Assembly: GCA_015490115.1 (NCBI GenBank)
Contig: WFYM01000110.1
Coordinates: 1-5,249 of the forward strand
Reading direction: 5' to 3'
Source of the DNA: Aquificaceae bacterium
GTDB lineage: Bacteria; Aquificota; Aquificia; Aquificales; Aquificaceae
Length of the DNA stretch: 5,249 nucleotides
Below, piece by piece: positions 1 through 5,249 of this stretch (the first letter of the stretch is position 1; every line of letters begins with the position of its first letter). The translations under genes were made by a program, and so were the position numbers. Below the pieces are notes generated by a model. It was not told where the DNA came from. It ran no database searches and saw nothing but the letters and a program-made list of their open reading frames with translations.

Positions 1-960
1 CTCAAGAGGGAAGACCTTTTACACACCGGCGCCCACAAGATAAACAACACCCTCGGTCAGTGCCTCTTGGCAAAGAGGATGGGAAAGAGAAGGGTAATAG
101 CGGAGACGGGGGCGGGACAGCACGGGGTGGCGACTGCAACAGCCTCCGCCCTCCTCGGACTCGAATGCGTGGTCTACATGGGGGAAGAGGACGCGGAGAG
201 GCAAAAGCTAAACCTCTTCAGGATGGAACTCCTCGGAGCGGAAGTGAGGATAGTAAAGAGCGGAAGCAGGACCTTAAAAGACGCCATAAACGAAGCCTTG
301 AGGGATTGGGTAACGAACGTCGAGACCACCCACTACGTCATAGGCTCCGTCGTCGGACCCCATCCGTTTCCCATGATAGTGAGGGACTTCCAAAGCGTGA
401 TAGGTAAAGAAACGAAGGAGCAGATCCTTAAAAAGGAAAGGAGACTCCCAGATGCGGTCGTCGCCTGCGTAGGTGGGGGTTCGAACGCTATAGGGATCTT
501 CTACCCCTTCATAGAGCATGAAGAAGTAAAGCTCATAGGGGTGGAGGCTGAGGGTCTCGGTCTCGAAACGGGAAGGCACGCAGCTTCCTTGAACGCGGGC
601 TCTGTAGGTATCCTTCACGGTATGAGGAGCTACTTCCTTCAGGACGAGGAGGGTCAGATCATGACCACCTACTCCATATCCGCCGGTCTCGACTACCCCG
701 GAGTCGGTCCCGAACACGCCTACCTCAAAGAGACGGGGAGGGCGGAGTATACAACCGCGACGGACGAAGAAGCCCTCGAAGGTTTCAAGCTCCTTTCGAG
801 AACTGAAGGTATAATACCGGCCCTCGAATCCGCTCACGCTGTTTACAAAGCTGTTGAGATAGCCAAAGAGATCGGTAAGGGTGGTGTTGTAGTCGTTAAC
901 CTCTCCGGGAGGGGAGATAAGGATATGTGGCACGTCATGAAGCACCTTAAAAAAGTTTGA
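1..960 (+). CDS. trpB: Tryptophan synthase beta chain, TrpB1 type (5' end missing)
   Basis: PLP enzyme that joins indole and L-serine to give L-tryptophan, the last step of tryptophan synthesis; in the family it works in the cytoplasm as an alpha2-beta2 complex with TrpA. The frame is open from base 1, giving 319 visible residues; matching to the Salmonella enzyme, about 74 N-terminal residues lie outside the window. Seen in order: LKREDLLHTGAHKINN with the PLP Schiff-base lysine at visible residue 13 (Salmonella Lys87), AETGAGQHG with the catalytic Glu35 (Salmonella Glu109), the phosphate-binding loop GGGSNA at 158-163, SAGLDYPGVGP, and near the end LSGRGDKD, whose serine faces the PLP ring nitrogen. 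These mark the classical TrpB1 type rather than TrpB2. No residue looks damaged. No trpA follows, so the alpha subunit must be encoded elsewhere, as in genomes with dispersed trp genes. It ends in TGA 53 bases before the next gene. Confidence 0.97.
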   Translation, partial: LKREDLLHTGAHKINNTLGQCLLAKRMGKRRVIAETGAGQHGVATATASALLGLECVVYMGEEDAERQKLNLFRMELLGAEVRIVKSGSRTLKDAINEALRDWVTNVETTHYVIGSVVGPHPFPMIVRDFQSVIGKETKEQILKKERRLPDAVVACVGGGSNAIGIFYPFIEHEEVKLIGVEAEGLGLETGRHAASLNAGSVGILHGMRSYFLQDEEGQIMTTYSISAGLDYPGVGPEHAYLKETGRAEYTTATDEEALEGFKLLSRTEGIIPALESAHAVYKAVEIAKEIGKGGVVVVNLSGRGDKDMWHVMKHLKKV

Positions 961-985
961 AAAAATAAAAAAATGGAACTAAAAT
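957..985 (+). promoter_or_regulatory. Predicted sigma70-type promoter for the RHH gene and hisC
   Basis: TTGAAA at 957-962 and TAAAAT at 980-985 are separated by exactly 17 bases. Each hexamer matches the bacterial housekeeping consensus (TTGACA, TATAAT) at five of six positions. The -35 box overlaps the trpB stop codon and the spacer is very AT-rich. Transcription would be expected to begin near 991-993, leaving a leader of about 20 bases that just contains the ribosome binding site at 1002-1008. It suggests that the small gene and hisC can be expressed independently of trpB. This is a motif reading only, and AT-rich gaps can produce such matches by chance. Confidence 0.55.
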
Positions 986-989
986 TTTA
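980..989. repeat. 10-bp perfect palindrome over the -10 box
   Basis: TAAAATTTTA is a perfect inverted repeat with no spacer, and it includes the whole predicted -10 hexamer. Symmetry stops at both ends (C on the left, T on the right). Ribbon-helix-helix repressors bind short palindromes that overlap promoters, and the adjacent gene encodes such a protein, so this is a candidate operator. The tract is pure A/T in an AT-rich gap, so chance is a serious alternative. Confidence 0.3.
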
Positions 990-1001
990 TGAAAAAGGTG
1001 T

Positions 1002-1008
1002 GGAGGTG
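1002..1008 (+). promoter_or_regulatory. Strong ribosome binding site of the small RHH gene
   Basis: GGAGGTG lies 5 bases before the ATG at 1014 and is complementary to the anti-Shine-Dalgarno end of 16S rRNA. It fixes the start of the small gene. Earlier ATGs at 973 and 989 are in other frames and have no comparable site. Confidence 0.8.
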
Positions 1009-1013
1009 AGATT

Positions 1014-1262
1014 ATGGCGAGAAAGGGAAGAAGAAGGGGAGGACCCCGTTACAAGAGGGTTTCCCTTTCACTGCCAAAGAGGCTCTACCTCATCCTAAAC
1101 GGTATAGCCATGGGTGACGATAAGAAACTGAACAGGCTCATAAAGGGCATACTCGAGGACAAACTGCAAGAGTCGACTGTTGCTGAGCTTGAGATGTATC
1201 TGAGGAGACTCGAAGAAGAAAAGGAAGAAAAGGAAGAGGAGGAAGTTCAGGAACAGAGCTGA
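1014..1262 (+). CDS. Small ribbon-helix-helix-like DNA-binding protein with acidic tail
   Basis: An 82-residue protein of unknown specific function that I do not recognise as a named gene. Three parts are visible. Residues 2-15 are a basic arm (eight Arg/Lys, no acidic residue). Residues 14-51 follow the MetJ/Arc/CopG pattern: a short strand with alternating residues (KRVSLSLP), a hydrophobic helix (LYLILNGIAMG), a GDDKK turn, and a second helix (LNRLIKGILEDKL). Residues 52-82 look helical or coiled and end in a very acidic stretch, ten Glu between residues 67 and 80. In this fold the strand pairs in a dimer and enters the major groove. Start support is strong (site at 1002-1008). hisC begins 3 bases after its stop, in the same frame, so the two are probably co-transcribed. 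Autoregulation through the palindrome at 980-989 is an inference. It could instead be a general nucleoid-associated or RNA-binding protein; the fold assignment comes from pattern only. Confidence 0.8.
   Translation: MARKGRRRGGPRYKRVSLSLPKRLYLILNGIAMGDDKKLNRLIKGILEDKLQESTVAELEMYLRRLEEEKEEKEEEEVQEQS
1212..1245 (+). other. 34-base uninterrupted purine tract at the end of the RHH gene
   Basis: Every base from 1212 to 1245 is A or G. It encodes the Glu/Lys-rich tail of the small protein. It contains a perfect Shine-Dalgarno core, AGGAGG at 1237-1242, but this lies 23 bases before the hisC start, too far for normal use. The simplest explanation is codon choice for Glu and Lys; a part in ribosome loading for hisC is possible. 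Confidence 0.6.
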
Positions 1263-1265
1263 TGC

Positions 1266-2315
1266 ATGGTCCCGGAACGGGTAAGGAGGCTGGAGCCTTA
1301 CAAAACCGAAACCTCAAAAGCAAGGGTAAAACTCTCCTCGAATGAGCTACCCTTCAGTATCCCCGAACCTTTAAGGGAGAGGATAAAGGAAGAAGTCTCG
1401 AAGATACCGATAGAGAGGTATCCGGACCCCCAAGCGAAAGACCTCAAGGAGGTCGTTGCTGACTTTTTCGGGGTAAGTGAGGAGAACTTGATCCTCGGGA
1501 ACGGCTCCGACGAGCTTATATACTACCTCTCCTCTATATTCGGGGACGGGGGAATATACATACCCGTTCCTACCTTCCCGATCTACAGCCTTTCCGCGGA
1601 AGCCCTCGGGAAGAGGAAGGTGGAAGTTCTCCTCGATGAGGAGTTCGACGTGGACCTCGAAGCCTCTTTGAAAGCTGTCAAGAACGAAGGATGCACCTTA
1701 GCCTACTACTCTTATCCGAACAACCCTACCGGAAACCTCTTTTCAAGAGACAGGATAAGGAAGATAAGGGAGATCGGAACCGTAACTGTAATAGACGAAG
1801 CTTATTACAGCTTCTCGGGGGAGACCTTTTTAGAAGAAGCCCTTTCGAGGGAGGACACCTTCGTCCTGAGGAGCCTATCGAAGATAGGTATGGCTGGGCT
1901 GAGGATAGGGGTGCTGATAGGACGTGAGGAGGTGGTAAAGGAGATCGACAAAGTGAGGCTTCCCTTTAACGTGACCTATCCTTCCCGTGCAATAGCCCGC
2001 GTTATGCTGACGGAAGGGAGGGAATTCATAGAGGACTCTGTGAGGAAGGTGGTGAGGGAAAGGGAGAGGCTAAAGAAGGAGATGGAAAGTATGGAGGAGG
2101 TTGAGGTCTTCCCGAGCTACGCTAACTTCATACTCTTCAGAACTCCCCACCCCGCGAAACTCGTCCATTCGAAGCTCCTCGAGAGGGGTGTTTTGGTGAG
2201 GGACGTCTCTTACATGCCGAAGCTCGAGAGGTGCCTCAGGGTGAGCGTCGGAACTCCTGAAGAGAACGACGAGTTTTTGGAAGCTCTCTGCGGAGTTTTG
2301 AGGGAACTCTCCTAA
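1266..2315 (+). CDS. hisC: Histidinol-phosphate aminotransferase
   Basis: PLP enzyme that moves an amino group from glutamate to imidazole-acetol phosphate, giving histidinol phosphate in histidine synthesis; cytoplasmic, usually a dimer. The 349 residues match the family's usual length of about 350-360. Class I/II aminotransferase motifs appear in order: LSSNELPF (23-30), GNGSDELI (79-85), YPNNPTGN (150-157), IDEAYY with Asp177 under the PLP nitrogen and Tyr180, SLSKIGMAGLRIG with the PLP lysine at 206 and phosphate-binding Arg213, RLPFNVTYPSRA (231-242), and CLRVSVGTPEEN with Arg325 expected to bind the substrate carboxylate. The end motif GTPEEN and the RLPFNV segment favour HisC over other aminotransferases. 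An oddity: the usual N-E-N-P near residue 28 reads N-E-L-P. The start follows the RHH gene stop by 3 bases; the nearest Shine-Dalgarno-like site (AGGA, 1249-1252) is weak and 13 bases away, so translational coupling is likely. A broader substrate range (for example aromatic amino acids) cannot be excluded. Confidence 0.94.
   Translation: MVPERVRRLEPYKTETSKARVKLSSNELPFSIPEPLRERIKEEVSKIPIERYPDPQAKDLKEVVADFFGVSEENLILGNGSDELIYYLSSIFGDGGIYIPVPTFPIYSLSAEALGKRKVEVLLDEEFDVDLEASLKAVKNEGCTLAYYSYPNNPTGNLFSRDRIRKIREIGTVTVIDEAYYSFSGETFLEEALSREDTFVLRSLSKIGMAGLRIGVLIGREEVVKEIDKVRLPFNVTYPSRAIARVMLTEGREFIEDSVRKVVRERERLKKEMESMEEVEVFPSYANFILFRTPHPAKLVHSKLLERGVLVRDVSYMPKLERCLRVSVGTPEENDEFLEALCGVLRELS
2312..2315. 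other. Tail-to-tail overlap of hisC and rad50
   Basis: The hisC stop TAA occupies 2313-2315 and the rad50 stop TAG, read on the minus strand, occupies 2314-2312. The two converging coding regions thus overlap by 4 bases, and no intergenic terminator can exist between them. Each transcript must end inside the other gene, giving complementary 3' ends unless termination is factor-dependent. Confidence 0.95.
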
Positions 2316-4924
2316 GGGAAGACCTCTACCGTCGAGAAGTCCCCGTGCTTCTTTACCACTATCCTCTGGTGGAACCTCTCGGCGAGGTCGGGTATGTGGG
2401 ATATTATCCCCACCATCCTGTTTATGTTTATCTTGACCACCTCCAGTATCTCGCTCACCCTCTCCCTCGTCTCTTCGTCGAGGGAGCCGAAACCTTCGTC
2501 TATAAAGAGGCTCTCCAAGTTCGCCTTCGAGGAGAGGACGTCGCTCACTCCGAGCGCCAAGGAGAGCGAGGCGAGAAAGGTCTCACCTCCGCTCAAGCTT
2601 TTGACCTCCCTCTCCCCACCGTTTACCCTGTCGATCACGAGGAGATCCCCCTTCCCGTCGAGGGTAAACTCGTAGGTTCCCGTAAAGCTCATAAAGTAGT
2701 AGCTCGCCCTTTCAACCACCCTCATGAGCATAAGGCTGGCTACGAAGTTCTGAAGCCTGTCTCCCCTCAAGTCTTCGGCGAGGGCTTTGTAGATCCTCAC
2801 CTCCTTCTCGAGCTTTTCGATCTCACCTTTTAGCTCCCTCTTTCTCCTTAGCTTCTCCTTCAGCTGTTCCTTGGAAGATCTAAGCTCCCCGAGCTTCCTG
2901 TGGACCTCTTCGAGCCTATCCTCCCCACGTTCAAGCTCAACCTCCAAAACACCCACGTCCTCGACTTTCTTCCGAAGCATGCTACCGAGCATCTCCTCTT
3001 CCCTTTCGAGTTCGGAGACCCTACTCATGAGGGTGTCCCTCTTCGACGAAAGTTCCGCGAGCCTTCTTCTTAGCTCCTCTTCCTCTGACCTTAGCTCTTC
3101 ACTCTTCTTTTCGAGGTAAGAGATCCTCTCCTGAAGGCTCCTTCTCTTTTCTTCGAGCTTCCCCTTTAGCAGGGCAGGGTCTCCGCCACCCGTCATTTCT
3201 TCCAGCTTCCTCCTCTTTTGCTCAACTTCTTTTTTTAGGGATCCAAGCTCAGCCTTTATCTTCTCCACCTCCTTCGTGAGGTTCTCCCTCTTTAAGGTCA
3301 GCTCCTCTATCCTTTTCCTCAGCTCCTCCCTTTTCCTTTCGAGTTCCTTCACCTTCTTCCTCTTTGAGCTGAGTTCCTCGAATCTTTTTTCCACATCCTT
3401 CTTTAGGATCTCCTCCTTCCCCCTCAGCTCCCCCAGTATCCTCTCCTCTTCCGTTCTCAGACCGCTCAGCCTACCTTCGAGCTTCGACATATCCCTCTCG
3501 AGGAGGTTTCTCCTCTTTGTGAGCCTCTCCACCTCCTCCTTCAGCTCACCCACTTCAGCCGCGAGGGGGGGAAGCTCCCTCTTTCCGAAGACACTACCGC
3601 AGACGGGGCAGAGTTCCCCTTCTTTCAGAGACTCCCTCACGATGCGGGCGTGAAGGTGAGTCTCCCTTTTCTTCAGCTCCACTTCCTTTTCGGAGAGCTT
3701 TGCCTCGGTCTCCTCAAGCTCCTTCTTCACACCCTCGATCCTCTTCTCCACGCTCTTTATCTCCTCCTTAACTTCCCTCAGCCTTCTCCACCTCACGAGC
3801 AGGTTCTTTTTAAGCTCGACCTCCTTCAGGACCTTTATGTACTCCTCCTCGTCGAAGCCGAGGCTTTTAATCTCCTCCTCGAAGGATCTCAAGACCTCCC
3901 TCTCCCTGTCAGTGAGGCTCTGAATTCTCCTCAGCTCCCCCTCCTTCACTCTTAGCTTTTCTGAAAGTCCTTTGATCTTTTCCTCGGAGACCCTCACATC
4001 CTCAGCTATGCCTATGGCTGTCCTTACCCTCTCGAGCGCACCCAGTGTATCCTCAAGCTCTTTAACGAGTTCGGGCTTTTTCTTCAGCTCCTCTTCGAGC
4101 TTTCTCTTTCTCTCGCCCAGTTCCCTTAGCTTTTCCTCGGCTTCTTTCGCTTCGGTCTCAGTCCTTCTGACCTCTTCCTTAAGGTCCTTTAGAGCTTTCC
4201 TCACCTTTTCGAGGTCCTTCAGAACCTTTATCTCCTCTCGGAGCTTTCCAATTTTCTTCTGGAGCTTTACCGCCTCCTCCTCGAGCCTCCTCTCCTCTTC
4301 TTCTATCTTCGCAAGTGAGTCTTCGGACACGTCTTTTAGCCTCCTCAGCTCCTCCTTTAAGGTTTCCAGCCTCGCCTCCTTGGTCCTGAAGGTTTCTGAG
4401 GCTATCTCCCTCATCCTCTCGAAGACATTAAGGTCCAAGAGGTTTATAAGTATCTCCCTTCTGTCCTTTGGCTGTTTCGGTTTTAAGAACCTGTCGAACT
4501 CACCTTGAGGGAGGAGGATAACTTTTGTGAAGGTCTTGTAGTCGAGACCGGTCACCTCCTCCACCCACTTCTCTATCTGGGGTTTTGTGAGGTTAAGCCT
4601 TCTCCCCTCCTCGTAAGCCCTCGCGTGGTCCTCCTTCGTCCTTTCGCTGTAAAATCTTTCGACCCTGTATCTCTTCCCTGCGACCGAAAAGTCGAGGGAG
4701 ACCCTCATATAAGAGGATCCCCTTGAGATGACCTGCTTCGTAGCCTTTGAATCTCCGTATCTCGGGACCTTGCCGTAGAGGGCGTAGGTTATGGCGTCTA
4801 TTATACTCGTCTTTCCGGAACCCGTCTTTCCTTGTATGACGAAGAAGCTGAGCTTTTCAAAGTCTATAACCTGCGGTTTCTTGTATATGGTGAAACCTTC
4901 TATCTCGAGCCTTAAGGGTCTCAT
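2312..4924 (-). CDS. rad50: Rad50/SbcC-type SMC ATPase (DNA double-strand break repair)
   Basis: ATPase subunit of the Mre11-Rad50 (SbcD-SbcC) complex, which binds, tethers and helps process DNA ends and hairpins. All ABC/SMC parts are present in 870 residues: Walker A GKTGSGKT (32-39), Q-loop LLPQGEF (Gln140), a first coiled-coil arm from about 176, the zinc hook CPVC at 439-442, a returning coil to about 720, signature LSGGE (777-781), Walker B LFIDE with catalytic Glu810, D-loop SLDEE (814-818) and switch His843. The arms are nearly equal, so the hook sits at the centre. The length is like archaeal and Thermotoga Rad50 (about 850-880) and shorter than E. coli SbcC (about 1050); sbcC is the usual bacterial synonym. 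A glycine-rich TGGGDP at 578-583 interrupts the second coil. The start overlaps the cutA stop as ATGA and no Shine-Dalgarno precedes it, so coupling to cutA is likely. No Mre11/SbcD gene is in the window. Confidence 0.96.
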   Translation of the reverse strand: MRPLRLEIEGFTIYKKPQVIDFEKLSFFVIQGKTGSGKTSIIDAITYALYGKVPRYGDSKATKQVISRGSSYMRVSLDFSVAGKRYRVERFYSERTKEDHARAYEEGRRLNLTKPQIEKWVEEVTGLDYKTFTKVILLPQGEFDRFLKPKQPKDRREILINLLDLNVFERMREIASETFRTKEARLETLKEELRRLKDVSEDSLAKIEEEERRLEEEAVKLQKKIGKLREEIKVLKDLEKVRKALKDLKEEVRRTETEAKEAEEKLRELGERKRKLEEELKKKPELVKELEDTLGALERVRTAIGIAEDVRVSEEKIKGLSEKLRVKEGELRRIQSLTDREREVLRSFEEEIKSLGFDEEEYIKVLKEVELKKNLLVRWRRLREVKEEIKSVEKRIEGVKKELEETEAKLSEKEVELKKRETHLHARIVRESLKEGELCPVCGSVFGKRELPPLAAEVGELKEEVERLTKRRNLLERDMSKLEGRLSGLRTEEERILGELRGKEEILKKDVEKRFEELSSKRKKVKELERKREELRKRIEELTLKRENLTKEVEKIKAELGSLKKEVEQKRRKLEEMTGGGDPALLKGKLEEKRRSLQERISYLEKKSEELRSEEEELRRRLAELSSKRDTLMSRVSELEREEEMLGSMLRKKVEDVGVLEVELERGEDRLEEVHRKLGELRSSKEQLKEKLRRKRELKGEIEKLEKEVRIYKALAEDLRGDRLQNFVASLMLMRVVERASYYFMSFTGTYEFTLDGKGDLLVIDRVNGGEREVKSLSGGETFLASLSLALGVSDVLSSKANLESLFIDEGFGSLDEETRERVSEILEVVKININRMVGIISHIPDLAERFHQRIVVKKHGDFSTVEVFP
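4921..4924 (-). promoter_or_regulatory. ATGA stop-start overlap coupling cutA to rad50
   Basis: Read on the minus strand, ATGA holds both the rad50 start (4924-4922) and the cutA stop TGA (4923-4921). The bases before it (GATAGTTTGTC) have no Shine-Dalgarno match. Rad50 synthesis therefore probably depends on ribosomes that have just finished cutA. Confidence 0.8.
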
Positions 4925-5235
4925 GACAAACTATCGTCTATCCACTTCAGGTAGTCCTCGTTCCCAGCCACTATGGGGAGGGCTATTATCTCCGGGACCG
5001 TGTAAGGGTGGGCTGACTTCACCTCCTTGAGGAGCTTCGGGAATATCTCCATAGAAGTCTTCACAACGAGGAGGGCTTCCTTGTCCCTCTCTATCTTCCC
5101 CTTCCACCAATAAAGGGAGCTGACTTCAGGGACAACGTTCACACAGGCTCCGAGCTTTCTCTCGACTATTAAGTTCGCTATCTCCTCCCCTTTTTCTTTC
5201 GGTGCGGTTATCAGGACTACCAGATACCCTCCCAT
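4921..5235 (-). CDS. cutA: CutA1-family protein (divalent ion tolerance)
   Basis: Small trimeric protein with a ferredoxin-like fold; in E. coli the locus was linked to copper and other divalent ion tolerance, but the molecular role of the family is still unclear. The 104 residues are the usual length. Conserved blocks seen: VVLITAP (6-12), LGACVNVVP (28-36) with Cys31 matching the conserved cysteine of the family, SLYWWKGKIE (40-49), EALLVVKT (53-60), HPYTVPEI (76-83) with His76, and GNEDYLKWI (91-99). No signal peptide or membrane segment is seen, so it should be cytoplasmic. The start at 5235 fits the family N-terminus, and the next Met is only at residue 62. No Shine-Dalgarno precedes the ATG; a TATAAT ends 8 bases upstream, suggesting a leaderless message. 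It is the first gene of a pair with rad50, overlapping it by 4 bases. A functional link between the two is not established by this layout alone. Confidence 0.96.
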   Translation of the reverse strand: MGGYLVVLITAPKEKGEEIANLIVERKLGACVNVVPEVSSLYWWKGKIERDKEALLVVKTSMEIFPKLLKEVKSAHPYTVPEIIALPIVAGNEDYLKWIDDSLS

Positions 5236-5243
5236 CGTTGAAA

Positions 5244-5249
5244 ATTATA
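5244..5249 (-). promoter_or_regulatory. Consensus -10 box of a likely leaderless cutA promoter
   Basis: Read on the minus strand, TATAAT matches the sigma70 -10 consensus perfectly. It is followed by TTTCAACG and then the cutA ATG at 5235. Transcription normally starts 6-8 bases after the -10 hexamer, which puts it within about two bases of the ATG. The matching -35 region would lie beyond the window end and cannot be checked. Confidence 0.6.

Noticed and set aside
60..407. Plus-strand open frame of 115 codons overlapping trpB in another frame
   Set aside because: The product is low-complexity Arg/Gly-rich, and it lies within the conserved core of trpB.
274..945. Long open frame on the minus strand opposite trpB (223 codons)
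   Set aside because: It is a shadow of trpB: no family motifs, no ribosome site, and trpB motifs are intact on the other strand. The codon bias of the real gene simply leaves few stops in this frame.
989..1009. Tiny reading frame (six codons with one Trp, then TGA) before the RHH gene, as a possible trp-type leader peptide
   Set aside because: Its start lies upstream of the expected transcript start, it has no ribosome site, its end is just the Shine-Dalgarno of the next gene, and no alternative hairpins are visible.
2293..2309. Small inverted repeat GAGTT/AACTC near the end of hisC, as a terminator
   Set aside because: Only five base pairs with a seven-base loop and no T run on either strand; too weak for an intrinsic terminator.
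2821..4380. Repeated pyrimidine-rich short strings on the plus strand, such as variants of CTTCAGCTCCTC, as possible repeats or a CRISPR-like array
   Set aside because: They have no regular spacing or constant unit and are the complement of Glu-Glu-Leu-Lys/Arg codons in the Rad50 coiled coil.
2345..4726. Several plus-strand open frames opposite rad50, with Ser/Leu/Phe-rich products
   Set aside because: They are the complement of the Glu/Lys/Arg-rich coiled coil. Low-complexity Ser/Leu products with no domain pattern are what that complement gives.
5221..5232. Later start for cutA using GGAGGG just inside the gene as ribosome site
   Set aside because: No ATG, GTG or TTG lies at a suitable distance, and a later start would remove the first strand of the conserved CutA fold.

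Overview
The window looks like ordinary chromosome from a thermophilic bacterium, most likely a member of the Aquificaceae. Three things suggest this. The proteins are very rich in Glu, Lys and Arg. Codon use favours AGG/AGA for Arg and ATA for Ile. Amino-acid biosynthesis genes are scattered: trpB is not followed by trpA, and hisC stands apart from other his genes. G+C looks to be around one half by eye. The taxonomic call is an inference from style, not from a search.

Layout. Positions 1-2315 run on the plus strand. They hold the C-terminal four-fifths of trpB (tryptophan synthase beta chain, cut by the window start), a 53-base AT-rich gap with a good sigma70-type promoter, a small 82-residue ribbon-helix-helix-like protein, and hisC (histidinol-phosphate aminotransferase). 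hisC starts 3 bases after the small gene's stop and in the same frame. Positions 5249-2312 run on the minus strand. cutA (a CutA1-family protein) comes first, followed by a rad50/sbcC-type SMC ATPase of 870 residues. Their stop and start codons overlap as ATGA. The two gene groups converge, and the last bases of hisC and rad50 overlap at 2312-2315, leaving no room for a terminator between them.

How the genes work together. TrpB and HisC are PLP enzymes of tryptophan and histidine synthesis. The small protein between them has the pattern of a DNA-binding regulator and seems to have its own promoter, whose -10 element lies inside a 10-bp palindrome; autoregulation together with hisC is a plausible inference. 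cutA and rad50 appear to form a two-gene transcript. rad50 has no visible Shine-Dalgarno sequence and probably depends on translation of cutA. cutA itself has a consensus TATAAT only 8 bases before its ATG and no Shine-Dalgarno, which suggests a leaderless mRNA. The nuclease partner of Rad50 (Mre11/SbcD) is not in the window.

No RNA genes, mobile elements, CRISPR arrays or clear intrinsic terminators were seen. Nothing here amounts to a convincing new system. The items most worth checking are the small regulator with its promoter palindrome and the leaderless, coupled cutA-rad50 pair.
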